Source: an uncultured Clostridia bacterium
GTDB taxonomy: Bacteria > Bacillota > Clostridia > Christensenellales > CAG-917
Length of the DNA: 64,000 bases
Assembly (NCBI GenBank): GCA_947589475.1
Contig: CANQBO010000001.1
Coordinates: forward strand, 1-64,000
Direction: 5' to 3'
In this document: piece after piece, positions 35,169-43,390 of the stretch
Layout of the letters: the number at the start of each line of letters is the position of its first letter
Numbering within the stretch: the first letter of the stretch is position 1
The notes under the pieces: generated by a model
The model's input: the letters and a program-made list of their open reading frames with translations, nothing else
Told to the model about the DNA's origin: nothing
Database searches by the model: none
Translations under genes and position numbers: made by a program

Positions 35169-36658
35169 TAGAATTTGTCTCCGTACAGCCGCTCTCTGAT
35201 TTCTTTTAGCGAATATTCTTTAGTCATTACACCGTCCTTAAATACAGAAATTAAGGCATTATCAGGAGAATAAGTCTCTAAGAAATTGTGTTCATCTTCA
35301 CTCCGCAAATTACCATCTCTGTCTTGTAAAACGATAACACACCCTTTATGTGATTTCTTAAACGACGCCTCTTTAGGAGCCTTAAAGATTGGGATAGGGT
35401 TGCCATCTTTATCTTCCGCGTATGTTGCCTTGATAGCTATACCAAACGTATCACGAGTATATGGCGAATAACGCACGTCGTGTCCATCAAACCCCAGCTC
35501 AAGACATTGCATAGAGAATGACCCAACACCGAGCGCTACATTTGAACAAGCAAAGCCATTCGCTGTAATGATGCGGTATATCTTTTCTGCACGCTGAGGT
35601 GTAATGCTGTCGCCATATATTGCTTTTACGTGTTTATCAAGGACTTTATATCCCTTGGAGTTGACTGTCCCGCCAAATATATTCCATAAATGGAACACAG
35701 TTTTTGTTACGACCTCAACGGGATTGCCAGAGTCACCTCTAACAAGCAAACAGCCGTCGTGATCCAGTATTTCTTGTTTGCATTGTGGCAAAATATTGTC
35801 AACGAGATTCCAATAATCGTAGCTATCACTGACCATACTGAAAGAAGTATGCGGATAAATTTCCGTGAGAAGGCGTTTAACCATTGTGATTTCGTCACCA
35901 TCTACTGCATAATTGCTGCACATAACGGAATGTTCCGTTGATACAGACCCGAAGCCCACTTCCTCTTTAGCACAATCGCAGTTATAATATCTCTCTAAAT
36001 ACGCGATAGCAGGAACAGTCGCTGTGTTGACGAATGAAAGTAACCACGCCGCCGATGATTTATACGCGCTTCGCTTAGATTCTTGCCCTCGCATAGAGAA
36101 GTCTCCCAGAGCTTTATTGCGGGGTATATTGTCATCGCAGGTTAAGTCGTAGTATTTGTCTACGATTTGCCTATACATATAACCGACGTTTGCGGAGATC
36201 ATAGCGTGCCACATCTCACAACTGATGACGGATTCAAGCGCGTTCGTCAGCCACGCAAACTTCGGATGTGTATTGCTGATCTCGAACATTGGCACACCGA
36301 TAGGACCCCGTGTTCCTTCCGGCAACGCTTTGATTTCGATGGGAAGATAGCCGAGGTCGTGAAGTTCACCGATGCGCTCCAAACCGTACAGCCCTTCGCC
36401 CAACGTGTTGTCGAGCAAATGCTTGTATTCGGCAAGGATTTCATCCTTCGGGCGCGAGAAGAAGTTTTCGTTGAAACAGTCAATCAAAAACTCTTTAATA
36501 AAACTCTGTAACCCAAACATAATTAAATGGTTTTGCCCATCAATTCGGGTCATTCGAGGTGTGAAATAACTCACAACCTTAGTCACATCCTTTGGATATT
36601 GGTTCCAGTGGACTTGTTTATAAAAATCACTTTCAAGTAATGGATTTATCTTATACAT
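35168..36658 (-). CDS. nadV: Nicotinamide phosphoribosyltransferase-like enzyme (NadV or Namat)
   Basis: A 496-residue NAMPT-family protein. Visible family parts: NPLLESDFYKQVHWNQYP at the N terminus, SYFTPR, ISCEMWHAMISANVGY, LGDFSMRGQES (Asp for the nicotinamide site), STEHSVMCS (catalytic His) and VRGDSGNP, where cellular enzymes have RPDSG. In phages this family either makes NMN from nicotinamide and PRPP or, in the NARP1 pathway, joins nicotinamide to ADP-ribose pyrophosphate to give NAD directly. The PRPP-synthetase-like partner lies just upstream; the operon also encodes a macrodomain. Confidence 0.9.
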   Translation of the reverse strand: MYKINPLLESDFYKQVHWNQYPKDVTKVVSYFTPRMTRIDGQNHLIMFGLQSFIKEFLIDCFNENFFSRPKDEILAEYKHLLDNTLGEGLYGLERIGELHDLGYLPIEIKALPEGTRGPIGVPMFEISNTHPKFAWLTNALESVISCEMWHAMISANVGYMYRQIVDKYYDLTCDDNIPRNKALGDFSMRGQESKRSAYKSSAAWLLSFVNTATVPAIAYLERYYNCDCAKEEVGFGSVSTEHSVMCSNYAVDGDEITMVKRLLTEIYPHTSFSMVSDSYDYWNLVDNILPQCKQEILDHDGCLLVRGDSGNPVEVVTKTVFHLWNIFGGTVNSKGYKVLDKHVKAIYGDSITPQRAEKIYRIITANGFACSNVALGVGSFSMQCLELGFDGHDVRYSPYTRDTFGIAIKATYAEDKDGNPIPIFKAPKEASFKKSHKGCVIVLQDRDGNLRSEDEHNFLETYSPDNALISVFKDGVMTKEYSLKEIRERLYGDKF

Positions 36659-36906
36659 TAGTACTCCTCATAAATAGCGCCAAGCTGCCTCAATATTGGG
36701 CATAGGGTATCTTCAACAAATTCATCATAAAGGGTATCAAACTCTTCGCCGTGCATATCAACTAAATCCTCAATGTCGGGTTTCATATCATACGCGATTT
36801 CGTAATCTACGTAGTCCTCAAGTGTTCCATTTTCGTTGAAATAATGATAGGTACGCAACCAATGCATAATCCATTGTTTAAAATCTATTTTATCTATATT
36901 AAACAT
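36658..36906 (-). CDS. Hypothetical acidic protein, 82 aa
   Basis: Sits between the two enzyme genes of the NAD module (overlap of one base with the NAMPT-like gene). The product is helical, acidic and aromatic (FKQWIMHWLRTYHYFNENG). No motif recognised. Being inside the module, it may be a small accessory factor. Confidence 0.5.
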   Translation of the reverse strand: MFNIDKIDFKQWIMHWLRTYHYFNENGTLEDYVDYEIAYDMKPDIEDLVDMHGEEFDTLYDEFVEDTLCPILRQLGAIYEEY

Positions 36907-36907
36907 A

Positions 36908-37705
36908 TTAGCCTCTATATATCTTATCTACTATTAACTTTGGATGCTCAACAGTACATATACTGTCAGTGGTAAATACACGGTCAATATAATCAAAAAC
37001 CTCTCCTTTAATGATGTTGTTTTCGCAATGTGATACTATAAGAGTGATGTCGTCAACTCCACGGTTTCTCAGTTCCTTAGCCGCTGCTACAAACGTTCCA
37101 CCATAACTGCAAATATCGTCGCGTATAATCACCTTTTTAGTTCCCTGAATAAAGTCCAATAACTCATATTGCACAATACGTCCATCTTGATCGCGGTGTT
37201 TATTACCTATTATAAACGGCTTATCATTTCCTAATAGTTTGTAACGCGGGGCATACTTTTTAGCGGCACCAGTATCAGGGAACATATAAGCAGCACCTTC
37301 AACAAATGAAACTTGGAAGGGCAGTTCTAATTCTTTTACCCGGTCAATCAGTGCTAATGAAACATCAGAATGTGGATCTAACACGTAAACTTTTTGGAAG
37401 CCTAAGCTGTTGATTATCTCCGCAAAATATTTCAAGGTAAAGATACGGTTGCTAACGTGGCGGTCTTGACGCGCATTTGGAATATAGGGAAGTATCAATT
37501 CCATTTTAATGTTGGGATATGCTTCGCGTAAGTGTTTAACAATACATATCAACAAGAACAATTCGCTATCGTCGTCATAACACCAAGTTACATCTATTTT
37601 ACGTTGGTTGGGACGTAATATTTGGCATAGTTCAACTTCGTCACATTTTAATGTTCCATCGCCGAACGCTTCTTTCTTTATTATACTGTCGTTAATTTTT
37701 ATCAT
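36908..37705 (-). CDS. Ribose-phosphate pyrophosphokinase-like protein (Prs or ADPR-PP synthetase)
   Basis: A 265-residue PRPP-synthetase fold protein. The ATP loop is LPYIPNARQDR (about 68-78), the metal/ribose site LDPHSDVS, and the PRPP loop VIIRDDICSYGGTF (about 191-204), which differs from the cellular VDDxxxTGGT. It is shorter than bacterial Prs (about 310). Paired with a NAMPT-like gene, this matches both the KVP40-style NMN route and the NARP1 pair Adps/Namat. Which substrate (ribose-5-phosphate or ADP-ribose) it uses cannot be read off. Confidence 0.85.
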   Translation of the reverse strand: MIKINDSIIKKEAFGDGTLKCDEVELCQILRPNQRKIDVTWCYDDDSELFLLICIVKHLREAYPNIKMELILPYIPNARQDRHVSNRIFTLKYFAEIINSLGFQKVYVLDPHSDVSLALIDRVKELELPFQVSFVEGAAYMFPDTGAAKKYAPRYKLLGNDKPFIIGNKHRDQDGRIVQYELLDFIQGTKKVIIRDDICSYGGTFVAAAKELRNRGVDDITLIVSHCENNIIKGEVFDYIDRVFTTDSICTVEHPKLIVDKIYRG

Positions 37706-38244
37706 TCTACAACCTCTATTTGACAGCTACGCATTACTTCAAGCGCAGCATTATGTTTTTCTTCGGTAAGTCCTGCACATAAATCCTTATGCACAATTAT
37801 GTCGCTTGCCGTAAATTCTCTTACCATAGACAGCGCATTGGAAATCACGCAAATATCTGTGCATGTTCCGCAGAACTCGATTGATTTTACATATTCACCA
37901 CATACTATTTTAATTGCACGAGATAAATCTGCACCGGCAGAGAACGTAGGCTTATCCACAATCATCACACGCGCTTTTTCGTTACGTCTTGCCGCAGCAA
38001 TGATTTCCTTATTTATTTGCCATCCTTCTGTTTGTGCGATACAGTGAGGGATAGGCAAGTGTTTTCCCTCGCGGGTTTCTAGATAATTTTCTCTATGTGT
38101 ATCGCGCGTAAATACAATTAGCCCCTTGAAGCTGCTCACGTAGTCAGCAATCTTGGGGACAATAGCTTGTGCTGCAACATTTTTTAATGATCCGTCTATA
38201 AAATCATTTTGCATATCGACGACCACCAAAACTTTATGTGTCAT
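37702..38244 (-). CDS. pncA: Nicotinamidase (isochorismatase fold)
   Basis: A 180-residue enzyme converting nicotinamide to nicotinate and ammonia. The catalytic triad is visible: Asp in VVVDMQNDF (about 8-16), Lys in VDKPTFSAG (about 97) and Cys in FCGTCTDICV (about 125). The metal site fits DTHRENY. It overlaps the Prs-like gene (ATGA) and begins the NAD module. Together with NadE it would feed the deamidated route, giving the element access to both salvage branches. Confidence 0.9.
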   Translation of the reverse strand: MTHKVLVVVDMQNDFIDGSLKNVAAQAIVPKIADYVSSFKGLIVFTRDTHRENYLETREGKHLPIPHCIAQTEGWQINKEIIAAARRNEKARVMIVDKPTFSAGADLSRAIKIVCGEYVKSIEFCGTCTDICVISNALSMVREFTASDIIVHKDLCAGLTEEKHNAALEVMRSCQIEVVE

Positions 38245-38280
38245 ATAAATCTCCTATTTTCGATTATCTAAACGCATGGT

Positions 38281-38547
38281 TTAATAATCTTCTTCCCATG
38301 CTTCAGGCGGACTGAGTTCTTGACCGTTGCCATTATAATACCGCCCACATTCCATGCATTCATTCATATAATGGTTGGTAAGGTACACAATGGCTCCACA
38401 GTCGCAGATTATATAGTGAGAGCGGAATAGATCGCGATGACCACATTTAGGGCATGTAGATATTTCAGCTTCATCACTATATATATCGGGGACGTAGATT
38501 GTTTCGTGGCAATTGCGGCAGTAAATTTCAATGCCTGGGGTTTTCAT
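38281..38547 (-). CDS. Zinc-ribbon protein, 88 aa
   Basis: Three CXXC-type pairs: EIYCRNCHE, STCPKCGHRD and IICDCGAI...NECMECGRYY. It is probably a double zinc ribbon. It lies in the early leftward operon next to the repressor control region. Confidence 0.6.
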   Translation of the reverse strand: MKTPGIEIYCRNCHETIYVPDIYSDEAEISTCPKCGHRDLFRSHYIICDCGAIVYLTNHYMNECMECGRYYNGNGQELSPPEAWEEDY

Positions 38548-38561
38548 ATATACCTCTTGTA

Positions 38562-39017
38562 TTATTTTTGTGATGCGACAAGCAACGCTGCCTTATATGT
38601 ATTTTCAGCCTTCTCTGTTATAGGCTTCAGATAATAGTTTTTTCTTTCGTGTTCACTGATACCTTCGAAATACTCGAAGCCCATTTGTCGCAAGTTTTTG
38701 ATAAACTCTTTTTTCTTTGGTACATTGATTTGCCAACGGAAAAAAGTACGACGACTTACATTGAGTAGCCTACATATTATCTCTACAGGAACCAAGTAAA
38801 AATGATTTTTCCCCCGTGCCTTATAAAGAGGGCAGTACGTCACAAGATACGACTCAACGTATTCGGCGCCGCAATCATCCACGCTGTTATCTAACCGTGA
38901 ATCATTATGTATAAGAGTAGGTTTGGCTTCCCACCCCGGCACAGGACAAAATTCCTTATGCCAGCAGCAATCAAAGTTAAAGCAAGTTTGACATAAACTG
39001 TTTTTTGTTCTTCCCAT
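38562..39017 (-). CDS. Putative DNA-binding protein, first gene of leftward operon
   Basis: A 151-residue protein: an N-terminal Cys-rich head (CQTCFNFDCCWHKEFC) and a helix-turn-helix-like PVEIICRLLNVSRRTFFRWQ, then helical sequence. It is the first gene after the operator-controlled leftward promoter, the place where lambda-like elements carry Cro- or antirepressor-type regulators. That role is inferred. Confidence 0.55.
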   Translation of the reverse strand: MGRTKNSLCQTCFNFDCCWHKEFCPVPGWEAKPTLIHNDSRLDNSVDDCGAEYVESYLVTYCPLYKARGKNHFYLVPVEIICRLLNVSRRTFFRWQINVPKKKEFIKNLRQMGFEYFEGISEHERKNYYLKPITEKAENTYKAALLVASQK

Positions 39018-39041
39018 AAATTTATATACTCCCTGGATTTA

Positions 39042-39212
39042 TTTACATCTGAATAGCACATAGCGCGAATCTAATCTAAGGAGGTATAAATGACAAAACA
39101 ACAATATAAATAAATGGCAGGGGTTCGCCAGTTTGAATTTCCCACTCTTTTGGTAAATACGCCGATTTGGCGGAATTATGTATTGTCGCGCTATGTGCTA
39201 TTCAGATGTAAA
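39042..39212. repeat. 171-bp element with perfect 27-bp inverted ends
   Basis: Bases 39042-39068 and 39186-39212 are exact reverse complements (starting TTTACATCTGAATAGCACAT). Inside are a strong SD (AAGGAGGT) with a 7-codon frame starting at ATG 39090, and two small hairpins (TGGC...GCCA; CGCC-GATTT-GGCG). The right end overlaps the repressor operator by its TGTAAA half. The element could be a mobile palindrome (MITE-like), a structured leader of the leftward transcript, or both. Confidence 0.8.
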
Positions 39213-39224
39213 CTACACTTTACA
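39207..39224. promoter_or_regulatory. Operator O1 of the lysogeny switch
   Basis: TGTAAACTACACTTTACA, a near-perfect inverted repeat. It overlaps the -10 box of the leftward promoter and matches the operator at 39294-39311 in 16 of 18 bases. Confidence 0.75.
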
Positions 39225-39245
39225 CTATGAAATGATAGTTGTCAA
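39217..39245 (-). promoter_or_regulatory. Leftward promoter (PL-like)
   Basis: On the - strand: TTGACA (39240-39245), a 17-base spacer and TAAAGT (39217-39222). Operator O1 covers the -10 box, so the repressor should block it. The transcript would pass through the 171-bp palindromic element into the early genes. Confidence 0.7.
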
Positions 39246-39284
39246 GTATAAGTGACATATTTTTTAATTTTTTTGATTTTACGG

Positions 39285-39313
39285 TTGACAAACTGTAAAC
39301 TATACGTTACAAT
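39285..39313 (+). promoter_or_regulatory. Repressor promoter (PRM-like)
   Basis: TTGACA (39285-39290), a 17-base spacer and TACAAT (39308-39313). Operator O2 lies in the spacer and -10 box, suggesting autoregulation. Confidence 0.8.
39294..39311. promoter_or_regulatory. Operator O2
   Basis: TGTAAACTATACGTTACA, a second copy of the O1 sequence (TGTAAAC-N4-GTTACA form), 70 bases from O1 start to start of the repressor-side site. Confidence 0.7.
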
Positions 39314-39342
39314 TTATCACACAGACATAATAGGAGAGGAAT

Positions 39343-39981
39343 ATGAAAGACACGCCTATCTATCAAGTATTTACGGAAAGCCAACTATCAATATCAGATT
39401 TCGCGAAGCGAATAGGATTATCACGACAGGCTGTATATAAGATTTTCCACGGCGATGCGCAGCCATCTCTGTCTACTCTGCAAAGAGTGTCAGAGGAATT
39501 TGACGTTAGCATTGAGTATCTTACAGGGAGTTCTCCTACTAAATATCTTCCTCAGGGTGTTAAAAACATATATCCATTGGACGCTCCGATTAAGTTGCCT
39601 GTTTATGGTAGTATCGCAGCGGGGAGTCCTGTTGCGACAGACCAATCTCCTATCGACGAATGGATATACGAAGATCCTTGCTACGGAGACGGTAACCATT
39701 TTGTCTTGAAAGTAGTAGGGAATAGTATGGAGCCGGGGATTTCTAGTGGCTCTATGGCTATTATCAAATACCAGAATTGGGCAGAGCGTAATCAAATCGT
39801 CGCCGTCTGCTTGTATGGCGATTACGCAACACTTAAACGCTACGTACCACAGAGGGATGGAAGCGTCTTGTTCCGTGCCGACAACCCCCAATCCGAAAGC
39901 TATGTCGTTTCCAAAGAAGGGATTGCGGCAGGGGACGCCTTTATCATCGGTGTTTTGAAGGAGATTAAAAAAAGGTACTAA
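39343..39981 (+). CDS. CI/LexA-type repressor (HTH plus S24 peptidase domain)
   Basis: A 212-residue repressor. The N-terminal XRE helix-turn-helix is ISDFAKRIGLSRQAVYKIFH (about 16-35). The C-terminal S24 domain has the cleavage-site region YGSIAAGSPV (Ala-Gly at about 91-92), the catalytic Ser in GNSMEPGI (about 128) and Lys in ATLKRYVPQ (about 166). All residues for RecA-stimulated self-cleavage are present, so induction by DNA damage is likely. It is the only + strand gene between 10 and 61 kb and is divergent from the leftward operon across the two operators. Confidence 0.92.
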   Translation: MKDTPIYQVFTESQLSISDFAKRIGLSRQAVYKIFHGDAQPSLSTLQRVSEEFDVSIEYLTGSSPTKYLPQGVKNIYPLDAPIKLPVYGSIAAGSPVATDQSPIDEWIYEDPCYGDGNHFVLKVVGNSMEPGISSGSMAIIKYQNWAERNQIVAVCLYGDYATLKRYVPQRDGSVLFRADNPQSESYVVSKEGIAAGDAFIIGVLKEIKKRY

Positions 39982-40006
39982 CCATGCGTCTCAAAATAGT
40001 GAGGCG

Positions 40007-40225
40007 CTACTTTCTTTTGTACATCTTGGCTTCTTCATTTGTCATTTTATGTGGGTTTCCTGTGTAGAAACTTACATAATCACGTATTTCCCAAGAGTTG
40101 TTAAACTTCTTGTATAATCTTATAGCCGCAGGGTCTTTACATCTTCTGATTTTACGGTTATATATTTTCTTATATGATGATCGCCGAATTGTAGCTATGG
40201 GATGTTTCTTATAACTTCTGCTCAT
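40007..40225 (-). CDS. Small very basic protein, 72 aa
   Basis: MSRSYKKHPIATIRRSSYKKIYNRKIRR is typical of a small phage/Firmicutes family of unknown role; the high charge suggests RNA or DNA binding. It is convergent with the repressor gene. Confidence 0.6.
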   Translation of the reverse strand: MSRSYKKHPIATIRRSSYKKIYNRKIRRCKDPAAIRLYKKFNNSWEIRDYVSFYTGNPHKMTNEEAKMYKRK

Positions 40226-40231
40226 AATAAC

Positions 40232-40747
40232 TCAAAAAAGTTTCCATACAGTGAAAATACTATCAAAATCCTGGTCTGTATCTCCGTATGCTGTCTCCGA
40301 CTCAGGAGCTGGCTTATCGTAGTAGCCTTCTGCCCATTCTTCTCTAATCTCCTTGGGCTTTTCGTTTTCGTCATCAGGGACTCCATCAAAGTATCTCCAC
40401 TTATTGTCAAGCCCAAAGACATACATATACTCGCACCAACTCTCTGCATAGTTAGCAAGTGTGAATATACGAGCATGTGACATTTCTTCACCACGGTCTC
40501 TGTGATAAGCTACACAGACGTTAAAAGCAGGGTGGTCATAACTGTGTTCAACCCCTGGGGGAGGAGCAACTTCAGCTCTTAAAGTAGAGATGTCACCAAG
40601 AGCCAAAAGTGCATCAACTTTTACTCTTGTGGAATAATTTTTCACAAGATACTTTCCCACTCCATTAAGGTAGCCGTCGTTATGACAATAGATGCCAATG
40701 TATTCATGGTTTGGTGTTTCTTTACAAATCAAACTTCTCGTACTCAT
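40232..40747 (-). CDS. Conserved phage protein, 171 aa
   Basis: Start at MSTRSLICKETPNHEYIGIY. The family opening (STRSLI...GIYCHNDGYLNGVG) is common in phages and mobile elements of Firmicutes. The middle has a GDISTL motif; the C terminus is acidic. Function unknown. Confidence 0.65.
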   Translation of the reverse strand: MSTRSLICKETPNHEYIGIYCHNDGYLNGVGKYLVKNYSTRVKVDALLALGDISTLRAEVAPPPGVEHSYDHPAFNVCVAYHRDRGEEMSHARIFTLANYAESWCEYMYVFGLDNKWRYFDGVPDDENEKPKEIREEWAEGYYDKPAPESETAYGDTDQDFDSIFTVWKLF

Positions 40748-40757
40748 AATATCCCCT

Positions 40758-41135
40758 TTAAGCAAAAACTATCTCATTAAAGAGAGCATATTGTATTATT
40801 ATATCGGCAGCAACAGCATCAATCTGTATAGTGTCGATTGTCAACTCACCAAACTCATCCCTCTCTAATGGTTTCTCATATATGTCAGGGTCGGCGAGGT
40901 ATTGTTTTATACCCGACAAAAGCTTATCTTTATCCAGTAACCACTCCTCGTCGCTTTCTACATCAAAGATTTTTATAGATTCACCTGTTAGCACTTGCGA
41001 AACAAGATAGGCTACAGGATAATTCTCTATATTGCCCCAGTAATTAATTCCACCGTTAAGTGCTGTAAGCAAAATATCTGCGAGAACATTTGCAGTAATT
41101 TTAACATCAAAGGAAACATTTATATTATATGCCAT
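40758..41135 (-). CDS. Hypothetical protein, 125 aa
   Basis: Begins MAYNINVSFDVKITANVLADILLTALNGG; contains a NYWGNIENYPVAYLVSQVLTG stretch (partly quoted: INYWGNIENYPVAYLV) typical of a small phage protein family. It follows leader element A, so it is one of three genes preceded by that element. Confidence 0.6.
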   Translation of the reverse strand: MAYNINVSFDVKITANVLADILLTALNGGINYWGNIENYPVAYLVSQVLTGESIKIFDVESDEEWLLDKDKLLSGIKQYLADPDIYEKPLERDEFGELTIDTIQIDAVAADIIIQYALFNEIVFA

Positions 41136-41149
41136 ATTTATACCTCATT

Positions 41150-41455
41150 AATTGTAATTCTATTATGTTAAATTACTAGTTCCGACTGGCTAGTAGCGTT
41201 GTGTTGTTGGGTTGATTTTTTTTTGGACTGTAGATCTATTGGGATTTTTTTTTGTTCGGGTGCTTTCTTTTTAAAGCGGTTGCTTTTTTTTATATTTTCT
41301 TTTGTCTTATCCCTTTTTTTTCTTACCAGATTCCTGAATCAGCGTCGGGATTCTGATTCCTTGTTCCTTGGTCGTCTGTTTGTGTTGGCAATCCTCTACC
41401 TTAGATTTAATCTAAAGTTCTAACGAAGTTAGAAATTACAATTACAATTAATATT
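41150..41455 (-). repeat. Leader element A (three-copy family)
   Basis: Read on the - strand, the conserved module 41450-41389 has TAATTGTAATTGTAATT, a hairpin TTCTAAC-TTC-GTTAGAA, a second hairpin TTAGAT-TAA-ATCTAA and GGTAGAGGATTGCC. A variable A-rich part of about 230 bases follows, ending in AATTACAATTAATGAGG before the gene at 41135. The outer ends (TAATTGTAATT/AATTACAATTA) are complementary. Copies B (47.2-47.55 kb) and C (49.3-49.58 kb) also precede genes. Confidence 0.65.
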
Positions 41456-41472
41456 CGTTGTTTTTATAAAAT

Positions 41473-42069
41473 TCAAGAATCATAAAATGATATACCCAAA
41501 GAAACGATATCTCCATTATGTCGTGCAGAATAAACATTATAATATCCATCCCCATCCCCAGATGATACAGTAATACCTGAGTGATTGACGTCACATGTTA
41601 TTGTTGGGTATTTTTCTAAATGAGTAAGGCTACCACAAAAAGCCATCCAATCTTCCTCAGTAGTGTAATCGGGTTTGTGATTATAGAATCCAGCCACTCC
41701 TGCATCGACAGCAATGTTGTCAATTTTGGTCCAATACTCTTTAGGTGTGAATTTACTATAATCTTCGTGTAATATGTACACTGAGGCTAAACAGACGTCG
41801 TGCTTCAACTCGGTATATCCTGGTTTTTTATTTCCAACTTTAACCTCATAATCATTGTCTTCATACATAACTTTATAAGGGAAGTCTATCAAGTCGATAT
41901 AACATTTGTAGGAACCCGGCTTCACCTTGATTGTGGCACCGTATTTGTCTATGTCATCATAACCGGGGTCGGTAACATCTATTACTCCATCAAGAATATC
42001 AATTTGACCAACATGTCGTGATTTGTATATGTAGTGCCATCGTGGCTTGCTATTAACAAAAAATTTCAT
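41473..42069 (-). CDS. DUF4241-like protein, 198 aa
   Basis: Start at MKFFVNSKPRWHYIY. Motifs VDAGVAGFYNHKPDY and SGDGDGYYNVYSARHNGD with ISFYDS at the end resemble DUF4241-type proteins. The role is unknown. Confidence 0.55.
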   Translation of the reverse strand: MKFFVNSKPRWHYIYKSRHVGQIDILDGVIDVTDPGYDDIDKYGATIKVKPGSYKCYIDLIDFPYKVMYEDNDYEVKVGNKKPGYTELKHDVCLASVYILHEDYSKFTPKEYWTKIDNIAVDAGVAGFYNHKPDYTTEEDWMAFCGSLTHLEKYPTITCDVNHSGITVSSGDGDGYYNVYSARHNGDIVSLGISFYDS

Positions 42070-42126
42070 TTTTTGCCTCCTATTTGGCATATAAAAATTT
42101 ACATAAAATACATATTTGATTGAAAA

Positions 42127-42327
42127 CTATTTTTGGTAAAAATAGCCATATTCCTTCCTCAAATAGTCTATCATATATTCTTTGTAGCGGGGATAACGCC
42201 CCGTGTTTAGCCTTTCGATAATATCTTGTTTGGTGGTGGGGCAGAAGTCATCATCGCCATGTCCAGCTAAACATCCACCATCACCCCACTCACAAACACA
42301 ACAATGCCCTGAACAACTACTAAACAT
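42127..42327 (-). CDS. Cys-rich hypothetical protein, 66 aa
   Basis: Six cysteines in the first 30 residues (CSGHCCVCEWGDGGCLAG, then DFCP) followed by a helical tail (IERLNTGRYPRYKEYMIDYL). Likely metal-binding. Confidence 0.55.
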   Translation of the reverse strand: MFSSCSGHCCVCEWGDGGCLAGHGDDDFCPTTKQDIIERLNTGRYPRYKEYMIDYLRKEYGYFYQK

Positions 42328-42405
42328 CTTTATATAAAAATACCTCTATGTCATTTGGTCGTGTTTCTTAGTATTTCAACCAAAAACTCGTCCACCTCTA
42401 CTCGG

Positions 42406-42678
42406 TTACAAAAGCTGATATGATTCAAGAGTAAGTGTTGCATGAGTTTCAATAAAATTACCTTTCTCATATGAAGCCCAATAATGCCGCTTTCCCAATT
42501 TGGTTTCAATTACACTTTCGTCGCAAGTTAAACCCATTTCCTCGGCATATTTTTTATCGTCGTCGCGCAGTTCTTTATATTTACTCAATGCGCCTTTATA
42601 AGTTTTGTAAATAAATAATCTGTCCCCACTTTCTCCGTATTGATAATGTACTACATGACAAATATTATTTTTCCTCAT
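42406..42678 (-). CDS. Hypothetical protein, 90 aa
   Basis: Opens MRKNNICHVVHYQYGESGD; alpha/beta, no known domain. It overlaps the upstream gene by 4 bases. Confidence 0.5.
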   Translation of the reverse strand: MRKNNICHVVHYQYGESGDRLFIYKTYKGALSKYKELRDDDKKYAEEMGLTCDESVIETKLGKRHYWASYEKGNFIETHATLTLESYQLL

Positions 42679-42956
42679 TTTTTCACCTTTATAGCGTACT
42701 TTTGTTCTTGGTTCTCGATAAATTCTCTGAGTTGATAATATGTTTGCGGGCTGATCATAGCAACAAGTTTATTTAGAATTTCTTGAGCCACATTCTTATC
42801 TTTGCGAAAGCCGGCGAGCACAAGCTCATTCGCTGTACTTGTTGCAATGTAACACGTCGTGCAGTCTTCATAAAGTGCACACCGTTCCCCATCCCACATT
42901 TCGCAAGCATGACAACATATTTTTGTTATTTCGTCAAATTCTTCTAGGTTATTCAT
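42675..42956 (-). CDS. Hypothetical protein with Cys head, 93 aa
   Basis: Start at MNNLEEFDEITKICCHACEM. A Cys-rich head (CCHACEMWDGERCALYEDC) precedes ELVLAGFRKDKNVAQEIL, the same layout as the protein at 10983-11327. Confidence 0.5.
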   Translation of the reverse strand: MNNLEEFDEITKICCHACEMWDGERCALYEDCTTCYIATSTANELVLAGFRKDKNVAQEILNKLVAMISPQTYYQLREFIENQEQKYAIKVKK

Positions 42957-43359
42957 TGCGTACCTCAACCTCAAGCAATATTTTTTCTCTCAACCATTTC
43001 ACCTCAGCCCATATCGCCTCGTCAAAGCCCTCTATAATATATTCATCAAAATCGCCTGTATATAAATCGTGTTCCTCATCATAGACGGATATTCTATTTT
43101 TCGCCATTATATATTCTTTATTAGTTATCTCAATTTTTTCTTTCATTTTATCCACTTTTGGTTTAAGCTCGGATTTAGCTAATTGTTCTTGGCAAAATTT
43201 GTAAGCGCCTTTCCAATAACTTGGGATTTTGCTTTCAGGAAAATATTTATCTATATCGCGTCCCGCATTGTCTAACGCGTTAAAAGCGTTGTCACTTCTA
43301 TTTCCTTTAATAAACACTTCTTCGTAAGCATTAATATAGTTTTTTAAAATTTCGTCCAT
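42949..43359 (-). CDS. Hypothetical helical protein, 136 aa
   Basis: All-helical and charged, with no cysteine cluster. Begins MDEILKNYINAYEEVFIKGN. No family recognised. Confidence 0.5.
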   Translation of the reverse strand: MDEILKNYINAYEEVFIKGNRSDNAFNALDNAGRDIDKYFPESKIPSYWKGAYKFCQEQLAKSELKPKVDKMKEKIEITNKEYIMAKNRISVYDEEHDLYTGDFDEYIIEGFDEAIWAEVKWLREKILLEVEVRNE

Positions 43360-43390
43360 ATTTTTTTTACCTCATTTCAAGTCACGGTAT

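Noticed and set aside
39042..39212. CRISPR-like repeat pair
   Set aside because: The 27-base ends look like CRISPR repeats in sequence style (ending GATGTAAAC), but the two copies are inverted, there are only two, and no cas gene is present.
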